From Ruminococcus sp. (GTDB lineage: Bacteria > Bacillota > Clostridia > Oscillospirales > Ruminococcaceae): a stretch of DNA of 34,456 bases. The position numbers were made by a program, and so were the translations under genes. The notes below the pieces were generated by a model. That model worked only from the letters and a program-made list of their open reading frames with translations, did no database searches and was not told the origin of the DNA. The first letter of the stretch is position 1. Each line of letters starts with the position of its first letter. Positions 8,640 through 17,268 of the stretch are shown here, piece after piece. The stretch lies in contig JAUNOG010000023.1 of NCBI GenBank assembly GCA_030531185.1, positions 1 through 34,456 of the forward strand. Reading direction: 5' to 3'.

Positions 8640-9749
8640 ATGGAAAATATGAGCAATTCAATAGTTAATATAGGCGATATAAATTATCTCGGCAGAATTT
8701 TTGACAAGGCAGAAAAAGGAGAACCTATCGGTATAGTATATCTCGGAGGCTCGATCACACAAGGCTGTAACGCCTCAACAGAGGATAAGCGTTATGTGAA
8801 TATGTCCGCAAAATGGTGGGAGGAGAAATTTCCTCAGTCCAAAATAAGCTTTTTCAATGCGGGTATCGGAGCGACCACTTCACAGTTCGCCTGTGCAAGA
8901 GTTGAAGAGCACGTTCTCGATAAAAATCCCGATCTGGTCTTTGTGGAGTTTTCCGTCAACGATGAAGATGATCTGTTTTTTATGGAGACCTACGAAAGCC
9001 TTATCCGCAGACTTTTGAAAAATGACAGCGTTAAGGCAGTGGTTATGATAAACAATCTGTTTTATGACACCGGAACAAACGCGCAGGGAGTACATAACGC
9101 AGTGGGACTGCACTATAAGCTGCCTATTGTTAGTGTGAGGGACTATATTTTCCCTGAAATTTATAAAGGCGGGATAAATCTGTCCGATTACACCGACGAT
9201 ATGCTTCACCCTAAGGATTTGGGGCATAAAATGATTTCCGATCTGATAATAAATCTGCTGGAAACCGAATATACATACTATAAAAAAATCGGCATAAGCG
9301 GAGAAAAGCCCGAGCTTCCGACTAAGCTCACTGCCTGCCGTTTTCAAAATGCTATACGTTATCAGAATACTAATTGCGTACCCGTACTTGAGGGATTTAC
9401 CGCTGATATGCATATATCCGACTATTTTTCCGACCCGTTCAAGGACGGCTGGATAGCCACCTCAAAGGGCGACAGCATTACGTTTACCGCCAAGGGAAAT
9501 ATACTAATGCTCCAATGGAAAAGAACAGTCAATCACCCTGCGCCCGTGGCTTACGCAGTTATCGACGGCAAGGAAGATGAAAAAGTAAAGCTCGACGCAA
9601 ATTTCGAGGAGACATGGGGAGACCTCTGCTGTTTGACTACGCTTACCGAAAATGCAGGAGAAGTAACTCACACTATTAAAATCACCGTTGACCAAGAGGG
9701 CAGGCAGAACAACTCGTTTATGCTGATCTCTCTGATTACTGCGGATTGA
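8640..9749 (+). CDS. SGNH/GDSL hydrolase with C-terminal beta-domain
   Basis: A 369-residue protein whose N-terminal ~215 residues are an SGNH hydrolase. The four blocks are visible: nucleophile Ser38 in YLGGSITQG, Gly75 in FNAGIGATTS, Asn107 in EFSVNDED, and catalytic Asp187/His190 in DDMLHP. The C-terminal ~150 residues look beta-rich, as in accessory domains of carbohydrate esterases. No signal peptide is present, so it is probably cytoplasmic. A role in deacetylating imported oligosaccharides is plausible for a gut polysaccharide degrader, but the substrate is not shown. The start follows CAGGAG. Confidence 0.85.
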   Translation: MENMSNSIVNIGDINYLGRIFDKAEKGEPIGIVYLGGSITQGCNASTEDKRYVNMSAKWWEEKFPQSKISFFNAGIGATTSQFACARVEEHVLDKNPDLVFVEFSVNDEDDLFFMETYESLIRRLLKNDSVKAVVMINNLFYDTGTNAQGVHNAVGLHYKLPIVSVRDYIFPEIYKGGINLSDYTDDMLHPKDLGHKMISDLIINLLETEYTYYKKIGISGEKPELPTKLTACRFQNAIRYQNTNCVPVLEGFTADMHISDYFSDPFKDGWIATSKGDSITFTAKGNILMLQWKRTVNHPAPVAYAVIDGKEDEKVKLDANFEETWGDLCCLTTLTENAGEVTHTIKITVDQEGRQNNSFMLISLITAD

Positions 9750-9784
9750 TATGTAAAATTAATGCAATAATATGCATTTAACTA

Positions 9785-9813
9785 TTGACTTTTATAAAAA
9801 ATAATTGTATAAT
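9785..9813 (+). promoter_or_regulatory. Promoter of the zinc-ribbon membrane protein gene
   Basis: TTGACT (9785-9790) and TATAAT (9808-9813), 17-bp spacer, 33 bp before the chosen start at 9847. An ATG at 9805 overlaps this -10 box and so cannot be the start. Confidence 0.8.
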
Positions 9814-9846
9814 ATATTTATCAATAATTTAACTGGAGGTTTACTT

Positions 9847-10236
9847 ATGAACGATTTTATGGAGAAATATTTCAAGAAGATTGCAAAAGGCATAGCTATT
9901 TTCCTCGGAATTATGGTAATCATCGGCGCAGGTCTCGGCATTAACGCTATGAGACACAGTCTTTCGGTTGCTTATGCGGGAAATACCAGCTTTTACACTT
10001 TCCTTTTAGTCCTTTACTGGATCGCTGTTGGTCTTGCCATTGCTTGCATTATCCTAAAAATTGCGGCAAAGTATATGGGTAACTCTGCACCGGCACAGAA
10101 TACATATACCGCTCCTCAGCAGGCTGTTCCTCAGCCAATGCCGCAGCAGGCAGCAGAAAAGTTCTGCCCCAACTGCGGAAACAAGGTTCCGGCAGAAAAT
10201 CAGTTCTGCAACAACTGCGGTTCTAAAATTTCATAA
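9847..10236 (+). CDS. Two-span membrane protein with C-terminal zinc ribbon
   Basis: A 129-residue protein with two predicted membrane spans (about 15-35 and 49-72), a Pro/Gln/Ala-rich linker, and a C-terminal zinc ribbon CPNCGNKVPAENQFCNNCG. The ribbon is of the type often fused to small membrane proteins of unknown role in Clostridia. The start follows GGAGGTTTACTT. It is monocistronic, between its own promoter and terminator. Confidence 0.8.
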   Translation: MNDFMEKYFKKIAKGIAIFLGIMVIIGAGLGINAMRHSLSVAYAGNTSFYTFLLVLYWIAVGLAIACIILKIAAKYMGNSAPAQNTYTAPQQAVPQPMPQQAAEKFCPNCGNKVPAENQFCNNCGSKIS

Positions 10237-10246
10237 TCGGATATTT

Positions 10247-10275
10247 GAGGACGGTGTTCGCCGTCCTCTTATTTT
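10247..10275 (+). terminator. Terminator after the zinc-ribbon gene
   Basis: 8-bp perfect stem (10247-10254 with 10261-10268), 6-nt loop, followed by a T-rich stretch. Confidence 0.8.
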
Positions 10276-10279
10276 ATGC

Positions 10280-10317
10280 AAAAAATAAGGCGCATAAACC
10301 GAAAGGTATATGCGCCT
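10280..10317 (-). terminator. Terminator of the HD-domain gene
   Basis: 9-bp stem (10309-10317 with 10288-10296), followed on the minus strand by TATTTTTTG. It begins 12 bp after the HD gene stop. Confidence 0.8.
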
Positions 10318-10328
10318 GAACTATTTTA

Positions 10329-10862
10329 TTATCCTACTATGTTCTGCTTGAAAGATTTTGCCTTGTTTTTGATTTGAGCTTTAACATGAGAACCCATTTC
10401 AATAACCGCCGAATACTTGTCGATAACCACAATTACATAGCTTTCCGCATACTTTGGAAATTTTAAAGTTAACGGCCACATATGGCGTTCGATCATATCC
10501 TCCTCGCGCTTGCCAAGTTCAAAATGCTGTTTTGCATTTTCCAAAGCTATCTGAGGGTGTCTGAAACCGTGAGGAAGCTCTCCCCTTTTGCGCGGAGCGT
10601 CTCTCCAGTCATACAGAAACAAATCGTGCAGTATACCTGCTCTTGCCGCCGAACGGGAATTCAGTCCCAACTTGCGGCACACAAGATAATTATAATATGA
10701 AACGTTTATGCAGTGCTGATAGCAGGTCGTGCTGTAATGATGCCGATAGTTCTTCATCTGATTGACGGTTTCGTCATCAAGCAGATCCTTTACAAACTCG
10801 AAATACTCCTTGTTTTTCTTCGAATGCTCGATAGAATACCTTGAACCTAATGCTTTTGACAT
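10329..10862 (-). CDS. HD-domain phosphohydrolase-like protein
   Basis: A 177-residue protein with an HD domain. His in CYQHCINVS, the His-Asp pair in GILHDLFLYDW and a downstream His in IERHMWP supply the expected metal ligands, with HGFRHP as a further candidate. Relatives are metal-dependent phosphohydrolases; no substrate can be inferred. Two start codons two codons apart are possible (10868, 10862). I chose the second because GAGGT is then 7 bp away instead of 1-2. It has its own promoter and terminator. Confidence 0.8.
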   Translation of the reverse strand: MSKALGSRYSIEHSKKNKEYFEFVKDLLDDETVNQMKNYRHHYSTTCYQHCINVSYYNYLVCRKLGLNSRSAARAGILHDLFLYDWRDAPRKRGELPHGFRHPQIALENAKQHFELGKREEDMIERHMWPLTLKFPKYAESYVIVVIDKYSAVIEMGSHVKAQIKNKAKSFKQNIVG

Positions 10863-10937
10863 TGGCATTACCTCTTTTCAGTGTTCTCGTCGTTTGCCGT
10901 TAATGAAGAACGAATTCATAAATTCATTCCTATAAAT

Positions 10938-10966
10938 ATTATAACCTTTTTACAGACTTATGTCAA
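10938..10966 (-). promoter_or_regulatory. Promoter of the HD-domain gene
   Basis: Minus strand: perfect TTGACA (10961-10966) and TATAAT (10938-10943), 17-bp spacer. The rest of the 160-bp gap to the next gene is A+T-rich, with only a weak AT stem. Confidence 0.85.
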
Positions 10967-11029
10967 TAGAAATTAATAACAGATTTATCACAAATTATTG
11001 GCAATAGCGTTAACTTTATTAAATAATTT

Positions 11030-11926
11030 TCAAAAATATTTTTCCCCGTAAAACTGCGGAATAAAGCTTTCGTCCGCCGAGGACTTCCGCTGACAAAATC
11101 CGTCAAAACCACTTTTCTCCAACAAATCAGCAACGTAATTATATTCAAACGTAGACGTTCTGCGTGAAAGCTCTTTAAAGTCGAACGACTTATAAACAGG
11201 AGTAAACTGGCTCATAACGCTGACAAGTATCTCGTCTTTTTCAAAGACGCTTGACAGCCACTCTATCAGCTTGGCGGAGTCGCGGCGGCAGTTAGGCAAA
11301 ACCAGATGTCTGACGATAACTCCCCTCTGCATGATACCGTTTTCATCGTACATAGGCTTTCCTGCAATTTCCAGCATTTTTTTGATCGCCGCCGACGTTT
11401 TTTCAAAATAGTCCGCCGCATTGGAAAACTTTTTTGACAGTCCGCTGTCATAGTATTTCAAATCGGGAAGAAAAATGCCGACCCTGCCTCTGAGCAATTC
11501 CAGCGTTTCGGGATTTTCATATCCTCCGCTGTTGTACACCACAGGAATTTTCAGCTCGCCGTCCGTAAGCTCCAAAGCCTTTAAAATCTGAGGTACGAAA
11601 TGCGTGGGATTTACAAGATTGATATTATGCGCTCCCTTATCTTGCAGCATAATGAAGATATCCGCAAGCTCTCTTTCCGTAACGGCAAAGCCCTTTCCCT
11701 CCGCTGAAATTTCATAATTCTGGCAGAAACAGCATTTGAGTACGCACCCTGAGAAAAATACTGTTCCCGAGCCGTTTGACCCGCTTATGCAGGGTTCCTC
11801 CCAATGATGTAAGCTTGCACGGGCAATTCTTACAGCGGACTTTTCTCCGCAGAACCCAGCTTTTTCGTATCTGTTAACGCCGCACCTACGAGGGCAGAGC
11901 GTACAGCGTTCAAGTATATCTCCCAT
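11030..11926 (-). CDS. PflX-like radical SAM protein
   Basis: A 298-residue radical SAM protein of the PflX group (uncharacterised relatives of pyruvate formate-lyase activating enzyme). The N-terminus has four cysteines in CTLCPRRCG and GFCG (Cys8, 11, 15, 26), as in that group. The SAM cluster motif CVLKCCFC gives Cys61, Cys65 and Cys68. Later segments (VNPTHFVPQI, FLPDLKYYDSGL) also fit. The target protein or substrate is unknown. It is the last gene of a five-gene operon; its ATG overlaps the upstream stop in TAATG, and no strong ribosome site is seen, so it depends on coupling. Confidence 0.85.
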   Translation of the reverse strand: MGDILERCTLCPRRCGVNRYEKAGFCGEKSAVRIARASLHHWEEPCISGSNGSGTVFFSGCVLKCCFCQNYEISAEGKGFAVTERELADIFIMLQDKGAHNINLVNPTHFVPQILKALELTDGELKIPVVYNSGGYENPETLELLRGRVGIFLPDLKYYDSGLSKKFSNAADYFEKTSAAIKKMLEIAGKPMYDENGIMQRGVIVRHLVLPNCRRDSAKLIEWLSSVFEKDEILVSVMSQFTPVYKSFDFKELSRRTSTFEYNYVADLLEKSGFDGFCQRKSSADESFIPQFYGEKYF

Positions 11927-13023
11927 TACTCGTCCGCATCAAGATCCAGACGGAATGTGAACTTTTCGTCCTCTCCGTCATAGCTTACCGTTACTGTAAC
12001 ATCAATGACTTCTGCCTTTCCGGAGCAGATCATCACAGGCGTTACATTGAATTCATTATCATAATAATCTTCTTTGTTCTCAAGCTCCGACTGAGGCGCA
12101 GCATATGTGCTTAACAGCTCTCCGCTGTAAGTTTTTCCTTCGCACACGACGCTTGTTATACTTCCCTCGCTGCCCTCTTCTGCGGTAAGAGTATACGAAG
12201 TGTAAATACTGTAGGTAGGTTCGTCAACAAAGTACGTCATTTCGCCGTTTTCACTGTCGTCGTAGGAATTATCTCCCAGCGTAAGATGAGAGAACCTTTC
12301 CTTCTCAAGATACGTATTATCGTAGTAATATGCATTGTAATAATTCTGCTCGAGAAAATAGTCCTTATAGGAACTGTACTGCGTTTCCGTAGTGTAATTG
12401 GAAAAACCGTTATCCTCGTAATCTATATCGTCCTCATAGTAGTTGTAATCATAGTCGTTGTCATTGTCTATAAAAGTACCTGCAATAGTTATAAATACGT
12501 TTATAACTATAATGACAATCACTATCACAAATATTGAAATCGCACAGCCGGAGTTATTCTTTCTGTTTCTTTTGTTATAACCGGGCGTTATAAATCCTGT
12601 CGGAGTGCGCTGAAACTGATTTACAGTCTGCCGCGGAAAACTGCCGTTAGGTATATTATTAGTCGTATTATTATTGTAAGGCATACTGTCGGTTTTATTA
12701 TATACGCCGTCTCCCGACTTAGGAATAAATTCCGTCTGCAATGGCTGTGATTTATGCATTTGCTCGATTTTGGAGAACTTGCTCTGCTGTTCCTCGCGGC
12801 GTTCTTCCTCTACAAAGGAAGTTTGCTCCTCTTTAAACGTATCGTTTTCAGGAGAGCCGTAATCCTGTCTGCTGTATCTGTCGCCGAAAATTTCGTGACT
12901 GTGCAAATCGTCGGAAAACTGACCGCAGGAAATGTCGTCCTCGCGTGCGGTAAAGCATTCGGGACATATTCTTTCGTCTCTGTCTTTAAATCTGTATCCG
13001 CAGAATTTACATTTATTTCTCAT
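11926..13023 (-). CDS. Zinc-ribbon, single-span membrane protein of unknown function
   Basis: A 365-residue protein I cannot assign to a named family. Residues 1-24 form a zinc ribbon (Cys5, Cys8, Cys20, Cys23). Residues ~25-158 are polar, Asn/Gln/Glu-rich and probably disordered. One membrane span lies at about 160-185. An acidic Asp/Tyr/Asn-rich stretch follows (~186-245), then a C-terminal domain with regular beta-like patterning. The ribbon should be cytoplasmic and the C-terminal domain outside, in an anti-sigma or sensor-like arrangement, but this is inference. The start follows GAGGTGAG inside the end of ispE, 4 bp downstream of it. Confidence 0.75.
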   Translation of the reverse strand: MRNKCKFCGYRFKDRDERICPECFTAREDDISCGQFSDDLHSHEIFGDRYSRQDYGSPENDTFKEEQTSFVEEERREEQQSKFSKIEQMHKSQPLQTEFIPKSGDGVYNKTDSMPYNNNTTNNIPNGSFPRQTVNQFQRTPTGFITPGYNKRNRKNNSGCAISIFVIVIVIIVINVFITIAGTFIDNDNDYDYNYYEDDIDYEDNGFSNYTTETQYSSYKDYFLEQNYYNAYYYDNTYLEKERFSHLTLGDNSYDDSENGEMTYFVDEPTYSIYTSYTLTAEEGSEGSITSVVCEGKTYSGELLSTYAAPQSELENKEDYYDNEFNVTPVMICSGKAEVIDVTVTVSYDGEDEKFTFRLDLDADE

Positions 13024-13027
13024 AATC

Positions 13028-13921
13028 TCACCTCTGTACAGAAATTAGTTCAAATCCCTTTTTTATCGGTCTGCATACTTCGCAGTAGCTATATACGCCT
13101 TTCAGCTTTTCCGCCGCTTTTTTTGCAAGCTCTTCGTTTTCAAATACCCCGAACACCGCCGAGCCGCTGCCCGTCATTAAAGAATTATATGCTCCCGCGT
13201 CCCTGAGACGATTTTTTGCAAGCTCTATTTCCTCCGCCTCTGCCGCGTATTCCAGTACATTGAACATATAAATACACATTGACAGGATTTTTCCGCTTGC
13301 AAGTCCCTTTAGAAAATAATCGAGCTGGCATCTCTGCGGGTTTACAATACTGTCATACTTTTTAAATGCGGCAGGAGTTGAAATACTGACGTCGGGTTTT
13401 ACAATAACAAAAGCGCACTGCGGCGATGACAGCTTATGCATTATCTCGCCTATCCCCTGACAAAGCCTTGTGCCGCCCAGAGTACAGAAAGGTACGTCCG
13501 CGCCCAGCTTTGCGCCGATCTTAACAAGCTCCTCTTCGTCAAGCAAGGTACCGAACATAATGTTAAGCGCATTGAGCATTGCCCCGCAGTCGGCGCTTCC
13601 GCCGCCCATACCTGCCATTGACGGCAGATTTTTTTCTACCGTGACGGTAAGCCTGCCTCCGAAATCTATTTTCGTGTATTCTCGGAACGCGTCGGCGGCT
13701 TTCCAAATAAGATTGCTTTCGTCAAGGGGAAATCCCTCTTTATCGCATCTTATCTCAAAGCCTTCTCCCTCGGTCAAGGTAAGATCGAGCAGATCGAATA
13801 CGTCCACAGACTGCATAACCGTGTTAAGCATATGATAACCGTCCTTACGGACGCCAACCACGTCAAGCATAAGATTGATTTTTCCGTACGCCCTGACTTT
13901 AACGTTACTGTATATTGCCAT
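13028..13921 (-). CDS. ispE: 4-diphosphocytidyl-2-C-methyl-D-erythritol kinase
   Basis: A 297-residue GHMP kinase. The N-terminal AYGKINLMLDV and DGYHML segments and the ATP loop PSMAGMGGGSAD (residues ~100-111) are diagnostic of IspE, the ATP-dependent kinase of the MEP isoprenoid pathway. A third motif LMTGSGSAVFG is near the C-terminus. Length is typical. Its start overlaps the aminotransferase stop by 17 bp, so it is embedded in the lrp operon. No other MEP gene is in the window. Confidence 0.95.
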   Translation of the reverse strand: MAIYSNVKVRAYGKINLMLDVVGVRKDGYHMLNTVMQSVDVFDLLDLTLTEGEGFEIRCDKEGFPLDESNLIWKAADAFREYTKIDFGGRLTVTVEKNLPSMAGMGGGSADCGAMLNALNIMFGTLLDEEELVKIGAKLGADVPFCTLGGTRLCQGIGEIMHKLSSPQCAFVIVKPDVSISTPAAFKKYDSIVNPQRCQLDYFLKGLASGKILSMCIYMFNVLEYAAEAEEIELAKNRLRDAGAYNSLMTGSGSAVFGVFENEELAKKAAEKLKGVYSYCEVCRPIKKGFELISVQR

Positions 13922-15089
13922 TCTTCAAATCCCCTAAAAATTCTTCTATGCGCTTTAAAGCCTCCCGCAGATGATTGAGAGAGTACGCGTAAGAAACTCT
14001 TATATACCCCTCTCCGCATTCGCCGAAAGCGTCTCCCGGCACTACTGCGACCTTTTTGCTGTATACAAGCTTTTCGCAGAATTCAGCGCTGGACAGTCCC
14101 GTACTTTTTATGCAGGGGAAAACGTAGAACGCTCCCTGAGGAGTAAAACAGTCCAGCCCTATTTTATTAAAGCCGTCCACAACAAACCGTCTGCGCTGAT
14201 CGTATTCGTTACGCATTTTTTCTACGTCCTTATCACAGCACCTGAGACCCTTCGCCGCCGCATACTGACTTGTCGTCGGCGAGGACATTATAGCATACTG
14301 GTGCAGCTTTAACATCTGGGAAACGATCTCCCTCGGTCCTCCGAGAAATCCCAGACGCCAGCCTGTCATAGCAAAGCTTTTGGAAAAGCCGTTGATAACT
14401 ATGGTTCGTTCTCTCATTCCCTCAATTTCGGCAATGGAGCAGTGCTGTCCGCCGTATGTAAGCTCGCAGTATATCTCGTCGGAAACCACCATTATATCCG
14501 TTTCCTTCAGTACCTGAGCTATTTCCTCCAGATCCTCGCGTCTCATAATCGCGCCCGTAGGGTTGTTCGGATACGGCAGGACCAGAAGCTTTGTTTTGTC
14601 CGTTATCTTTTCACGCAGTTCTTCCGCTGTAAGTCTGAATTCATTTTCTTCCTTTGTTTCGATAACAACGGGAACTCCCCCGCAAATCGATACGATAGGT
14701 TTATAGCACACGAAGGACGGCTCGACCACAAGCACTTCGTCTCCTGCCTCAACCAGACATCTTATGCATAAATCAATTCCCTCAGAACCGCCTACGGTGA
14801 CTATAATTTCGCTTTTAGGATCGTAATGCGTATGTATCTTTCTTTGGAAATACGCTGAAATTTCTTCTCTCAGCTCCAAGAGCCCTGCGTTTGCGGTATA
14901 GCAGGTCTTGCCCTTTTCCAGAGTACCGATAGCCTCCTGTCTGATTATCCAAGGAGTTTTAAAATCCGGCTCGCCCACACCGAGAGAGATAACGCCTTCC
15001 ATTTCCTGTGCGATATCAAAGAATTTTCGTATGCCCGAGGGTTTCATTTCCTTAATCTTACTGTTCAGTATCTTATCATAATCTATCAT
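13905..15089 (-). CDS. Class I/II PLP aminotransferase
   Basis: A 394-residue fold-type I aminotransferase with YPNNPTGA, the SDEIYCELTYGG segment, the Schiff-base lysine Lys237 in NGFSKSFAMTGWRLG, and a C-terminal RVSYAYS motif containing the carboxylate-binding Arg. It belongs to the broad aspartate/alanine/aromatic group; the amino acid specificity cannot be read. It overlaps the upstream Lrp/AsnC regulator by 4 bp (ATGA), a common pairing in which the regulator senses the amino acid handled by the enzyme. Confidence 0.9.
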   Translation of the reverse strand: MIDYDKILNSKIKEMKPSGIRKFFDIAQEMEGVISLGVGEPDFKTPWIIRQEAIGTLEKGKTCYTANAGLLELREEISAYFQRKIHTHYDPKSEIIVTVGGSEGIDLCIRCLVEAGDEVLVVEPSFVCYKPIVSICGGVPVVIETKEENEFRLTAEELREKITDKTKLLVLPYPNNPTGAIMRREDLEEIAQVLKETDIMVVSDEIYCELTYGGQHCSIAEIEGMRERTIVINGFSKSFAMTGWRLGFLGGPREIVSQMLKLHQYAIMSSPTTSQYAAAKGLRCCDKDVEKMRNEYDQRRRFVVDGFNKIGLDCFTPQGAFYVFPCIKSTGLSSAEFCEKLVYSKKVAVVPGDAFGECGEGYIRVSYAYSLNHLREALKRIEEFLGDLKNGNIQ

Positions 15090-15565
15090 GGGGAAACCAG
15101 ACCTCTTTCGTCAATTTCGTCGCCTGAAATCAAAATTCCGTTGTCCTTATACGTCTTGAGGACAAAGTGCGTTGCTGTAGACTGAACGGCGTCGATAGTG
15201 GCAAGTCTCTGAGAAACAAACTGCGAAATATCCCTGATATTACTGCCGTTTACAGAAACAATAATATCGTATCCGCCCGACATAAGCCTTACCGACTCGA
15301 CCTCATCATAACCGGCAATGGTATTTGCAATTTCATCAAAACCCGACTGCGACTGAGGAGTTACCTTGACCTCGATAAGCGCGTTGACTGAATTGGGATT
15401 ATATTTATCTTCATCTACAATTGCGGAATAACCTTTTATAGTTCCGTTTAATTCAAGCTCTGCGATCTGTGCCGCGACCTGTTCTTCCGTTCTGCCGAGA
15501 AGTACGGCAAGCTCTGCGTTTGAAATTCTCGCATTGTTCTTTAAAAGCTTAATAAGCTGTTCCAT
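15086..15565 (-). CDS. Lrp/AsnC family transcriptional regulator
   Basis: A 159-residue regulator with an N-terminal winged HTH (NNARISNAELAVLLGRTEEQV) and a C-terminal RAM/ActD domain (VNALIEVKV, GYDEVESVRLMSGGYDIIV). It is likely an amino-acid-responsive oligomeric regulator of its own operon, since it is the first gene and the next gene is an aminotransferase. The start at 15565 follows AAAAGGGGG; a longer reading from 15625 would begin upstream of the promoter -10 box and is rejected. Confidence 0.9.
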   Translation of the reverse strand: MEQLIKLLKNNARISNAELAVLLGRTEEQVAAQIAELELNGTIKGYSAIVDEDKYNPNSVNALIEVKVTPQSQSGFDEIANTIAGYDEVESVRLMSGGYDIIVSVNGSNIRDISQFVSQRLATIDAVQSTATHFVLKTYKDNGILISGDEIDERGLVSP

Positions 15566-15596
15566 AGAAAAGCCCCCTTTTATTATACTTATGTTT

Positions 15597-15625
15597 ATTA
15601 TACCACTTATCTTAATAAAAGGCAA
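15597..15625 (-). promoter_or_regulatory. Promoter of the lrp-aminotransferase-ispE operon
   Basis: Minus strand TTGCCT (15620-15625) and TATAAT (15597-15602), 17-bp spacer, 31 bp before the lrp start. A second TATAAT-like element lies about 15 bp downstream. Confidence 0.65.
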
Positions 15626-15734
15626 TAAGCATAAAAAATATTTTTTACTTTTATACAGAAAACATTACTAGCTCTTTCAATTGGGGAAACAAATTTATCC
15701 GCGGAAACTTTCTGTAAATAGTGCAAAATTAACG

Positions 15735-15763
15735 TTGACTTATGAATTATAAAGAGCTATAAT
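15735..15763 (+). promoter_or_regulatory. Promoter of the DUF815 gene
   Basis: TTGACT (15735-15740) and TATAAT (15758-15763), 17-bp spacer, 30 bp before the start. Confidence 0.8.
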
Positions 15764-15793
15764 TTAATAAGAAAATACGAAAGGTCTGATATT

Positions 15794-16987
15794 ATGCATA
15801 ATATAGAAAATCTGCTTTTGCAGTCAAAAGCTCTGGTTATTTTTAAAGGCTTGAAAAAACAGCCGTTATTCAGCGCTTATCTTGCGGCGCTTGAAGCCTG
15901 CGTTCAGTCCGATACGGACGCGGCAGTGGAAAAGTACGCCGACTTTACAGCGGAGCTGTTTAAGCATACGGAAAATCTCACCGAATACATACTGAAAATT
16001 GTCCTCGAAAATGAAAATCTGTTTATGCTCCGCAGAGGAGAGGGCAAGGAAACGGGCAGACTTCTTGAAGAATGCCTTGCAAACGAACTTGCGCTCCTTG
16101 AAGAGCTTTCGCAGATCGAGTGCGGCGAAGTGATTTCACACATAGATTACAGCGGTTTTCTCCCTGAATATGAGATCACCAAAATGGATTTTTCTCAGAT
16201 CTATGCGGACAGAATTCACGCAATTTCTCAGTACGGCTACGGTATCTATTCGCAGTACCACGTTTTTGTCATCAAAGACGGAGTTATTACTCCTGTGGAA
16301 TATCCCGACGATATTAAGCTTTCCGACCTGCACAATTACGAAAACGAGCGTAAGGAGGTTATCGCAAATACTCTTGCTCTTCTTGCGGGAAAACCGGCTA
16401 ATAACGTCCTGCTTTACGGCGACTGCGGAACGGGTAAGTCCTCTACCGTCAAGGCTATCGCCAACGAATACGACTGCAAGGGTCTGCGGCTTATAGAACT
16501 TAAGAAAAAACAGCTCCACGAAATTCCCGCTATTGTGGAGACTATAAGCAAAAATCCTCTGAAATTTATTATTTTTATCGACGATCTATCCTTTACAGAG
16601 GACGATGACGATTTTGCCGCCCTAAAGGCAATTCTTGAGGGCAGCGTATCTTCGACTGCCTCCAATCTGGCTATATATGCAACCTCTAACCGCAGACACC
16701 TTGTCCGTGAGACCTTTTCGGCAAGGCAGGGTGACGAGATACATTTCAAAGACACAATGCAGGAGCTTTTGTCGCTTTCCGACCGTTTTGGACTTACCGT
16801 TACATACCAAAAGCCTGACAAGAAGATTTATCTTGACGTTGTGCAGAAGCTTGCGGCGCAGTATAACCTTAATGTAGATACGGACGCGCTGTTTATGAAA
16901 GCAGAGGCTTATGCGTTATCCCGCGGAGGACGTTCTCCTCGTGTGGCAAAGCAGTTTGTTGAATATATGGCAGGCTGCGAGCAGTAA
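15794..16987 (+). CDS. DUF815 family AAA ATPase
   Basis: A 397-residue protein. An alpha-helical N-terminal region of ~180 residues is followed by an AAA-type ATPase core with Walker A GDCGTGKSS (from residue 209) and Walker B FIIFIDDLSF (~258-267). A conserved ATSNRRHLV segment is in the sensor-1 position, and a C-terminal lid contains SRGGRSPRVAKQF. This matches DUF815, a conserved ATPase of unknown function. The start follows GAAAGG and the gene is monocistronic. Confidence 0.88.
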   Translation: MHNIENLLLQSKALVIFKGLKKQPLFSAYLAALEACVQSDTDAAVEKYADFTAELFKHTENLTEYILKIVLENENLFMLRRGEGKETGRLLEECLANELALLEELSQIECGEVISHIDYSGFLPEYEITKMDFSQIYADRIHAISQYGYGIYSQYHVFVIKDGVITPVEYPDDIKLSDLHNYENERKEVIANTLALLAGKPANNVLLYGDCGTGKSSTVKAIANEYDCKGLRLIELKKKQLHEIPAIVETISKNPLKFIIFIDDLSFTEDDDDFAALKAILEGSVSSTASNLAIYATSNRRHLVRETFSARQGDEIHFKDTMQELLSLSDRFGLTVTYQKPDKKIYLDVVQKLAAQYNLNVDTDALFMKAEAYALSRGGRSPRVAKQFVEYMAGCEQ

Positions 16988-17046
16988 AGCCTTAGCATAT
17001 CATAGACTGTTTTACAATTGTTTTCAAAAAAAATTATTATAAACCC

Positions 17047-17075
17047 TTGACAAACGTCTCGAAAAGTAGTATAAT
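17047..17075 (+). promoter_or_regulatory. tRNA-Pro promoter
   Basis: Perfect TTGACA (17047-17052) and TATAAT (17070-17075) with a 17-bp spacer, 14 bp before the tRNA. Confidence 0.9.
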
Positions 17076-17089
17076 ATACTAGTAATTTT

Positions 17090-17163
17090 CGAGGTGTGGC
17101 TCAGTTTGGTAGAGCGCTGCGTTCGGGACGCAGAGGCCGTGGGTTCAAGTCCCGTCACCTCGA
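17090..17163 (+). tRNA. tRNA-Pro (anticodon CGG)
   Basis: 74-nt cloverleaf. The acceptor stem is CGAGGTG (17090-17096) with CACCTCG (17156-17162), and the discriminator is A17163. The D-arm is GCTCAGTTTGGTAGAGC. The anticodon stem CTGCG/CGCAG encloses loop TTCGGGA, so the anticodon is CGG with G37, typical of proline tRNAs. The T-arm has TTCAAGT. CCA is not encoded. It reads CCG codons. Confidence 0.95.
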
Positions 17164-17170
17164 TACATTA

Positions 17171-17220
17171 AAAAGCTTGTAAAAGCCTTGATTTAGGCGT
17201 TTTACAAGCTTTTTTGTTTT
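17171..17220 (+). terminator. tRNA-Pro terminator
   Basis: Long hairpin: a 14-bp perfect stem (17171-17184 with 17200-17213) plus an inner GCCT/AGGC stem, ending in a T-rich run. It starts 8 bp after the tRNA. Confidence 0.9.
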
Positions 17221-17268
17221 ATGGTTTCTTTCTGAAATTAACGTGGTTTTACATAGATATTTTAAAAT

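Noticed and set aside
11000-11029. Intrinsic terminator after the PflX-like gene
   Set aside because: Only an all-A/T stem with no clear T-run follows the stop, which is not enough for a call.
15566-15625. Lrp regulator extended to 15625
   Set aside because: The added segment covers the promoter itself, and AAAAGGGGG directly precedes the shorter start.
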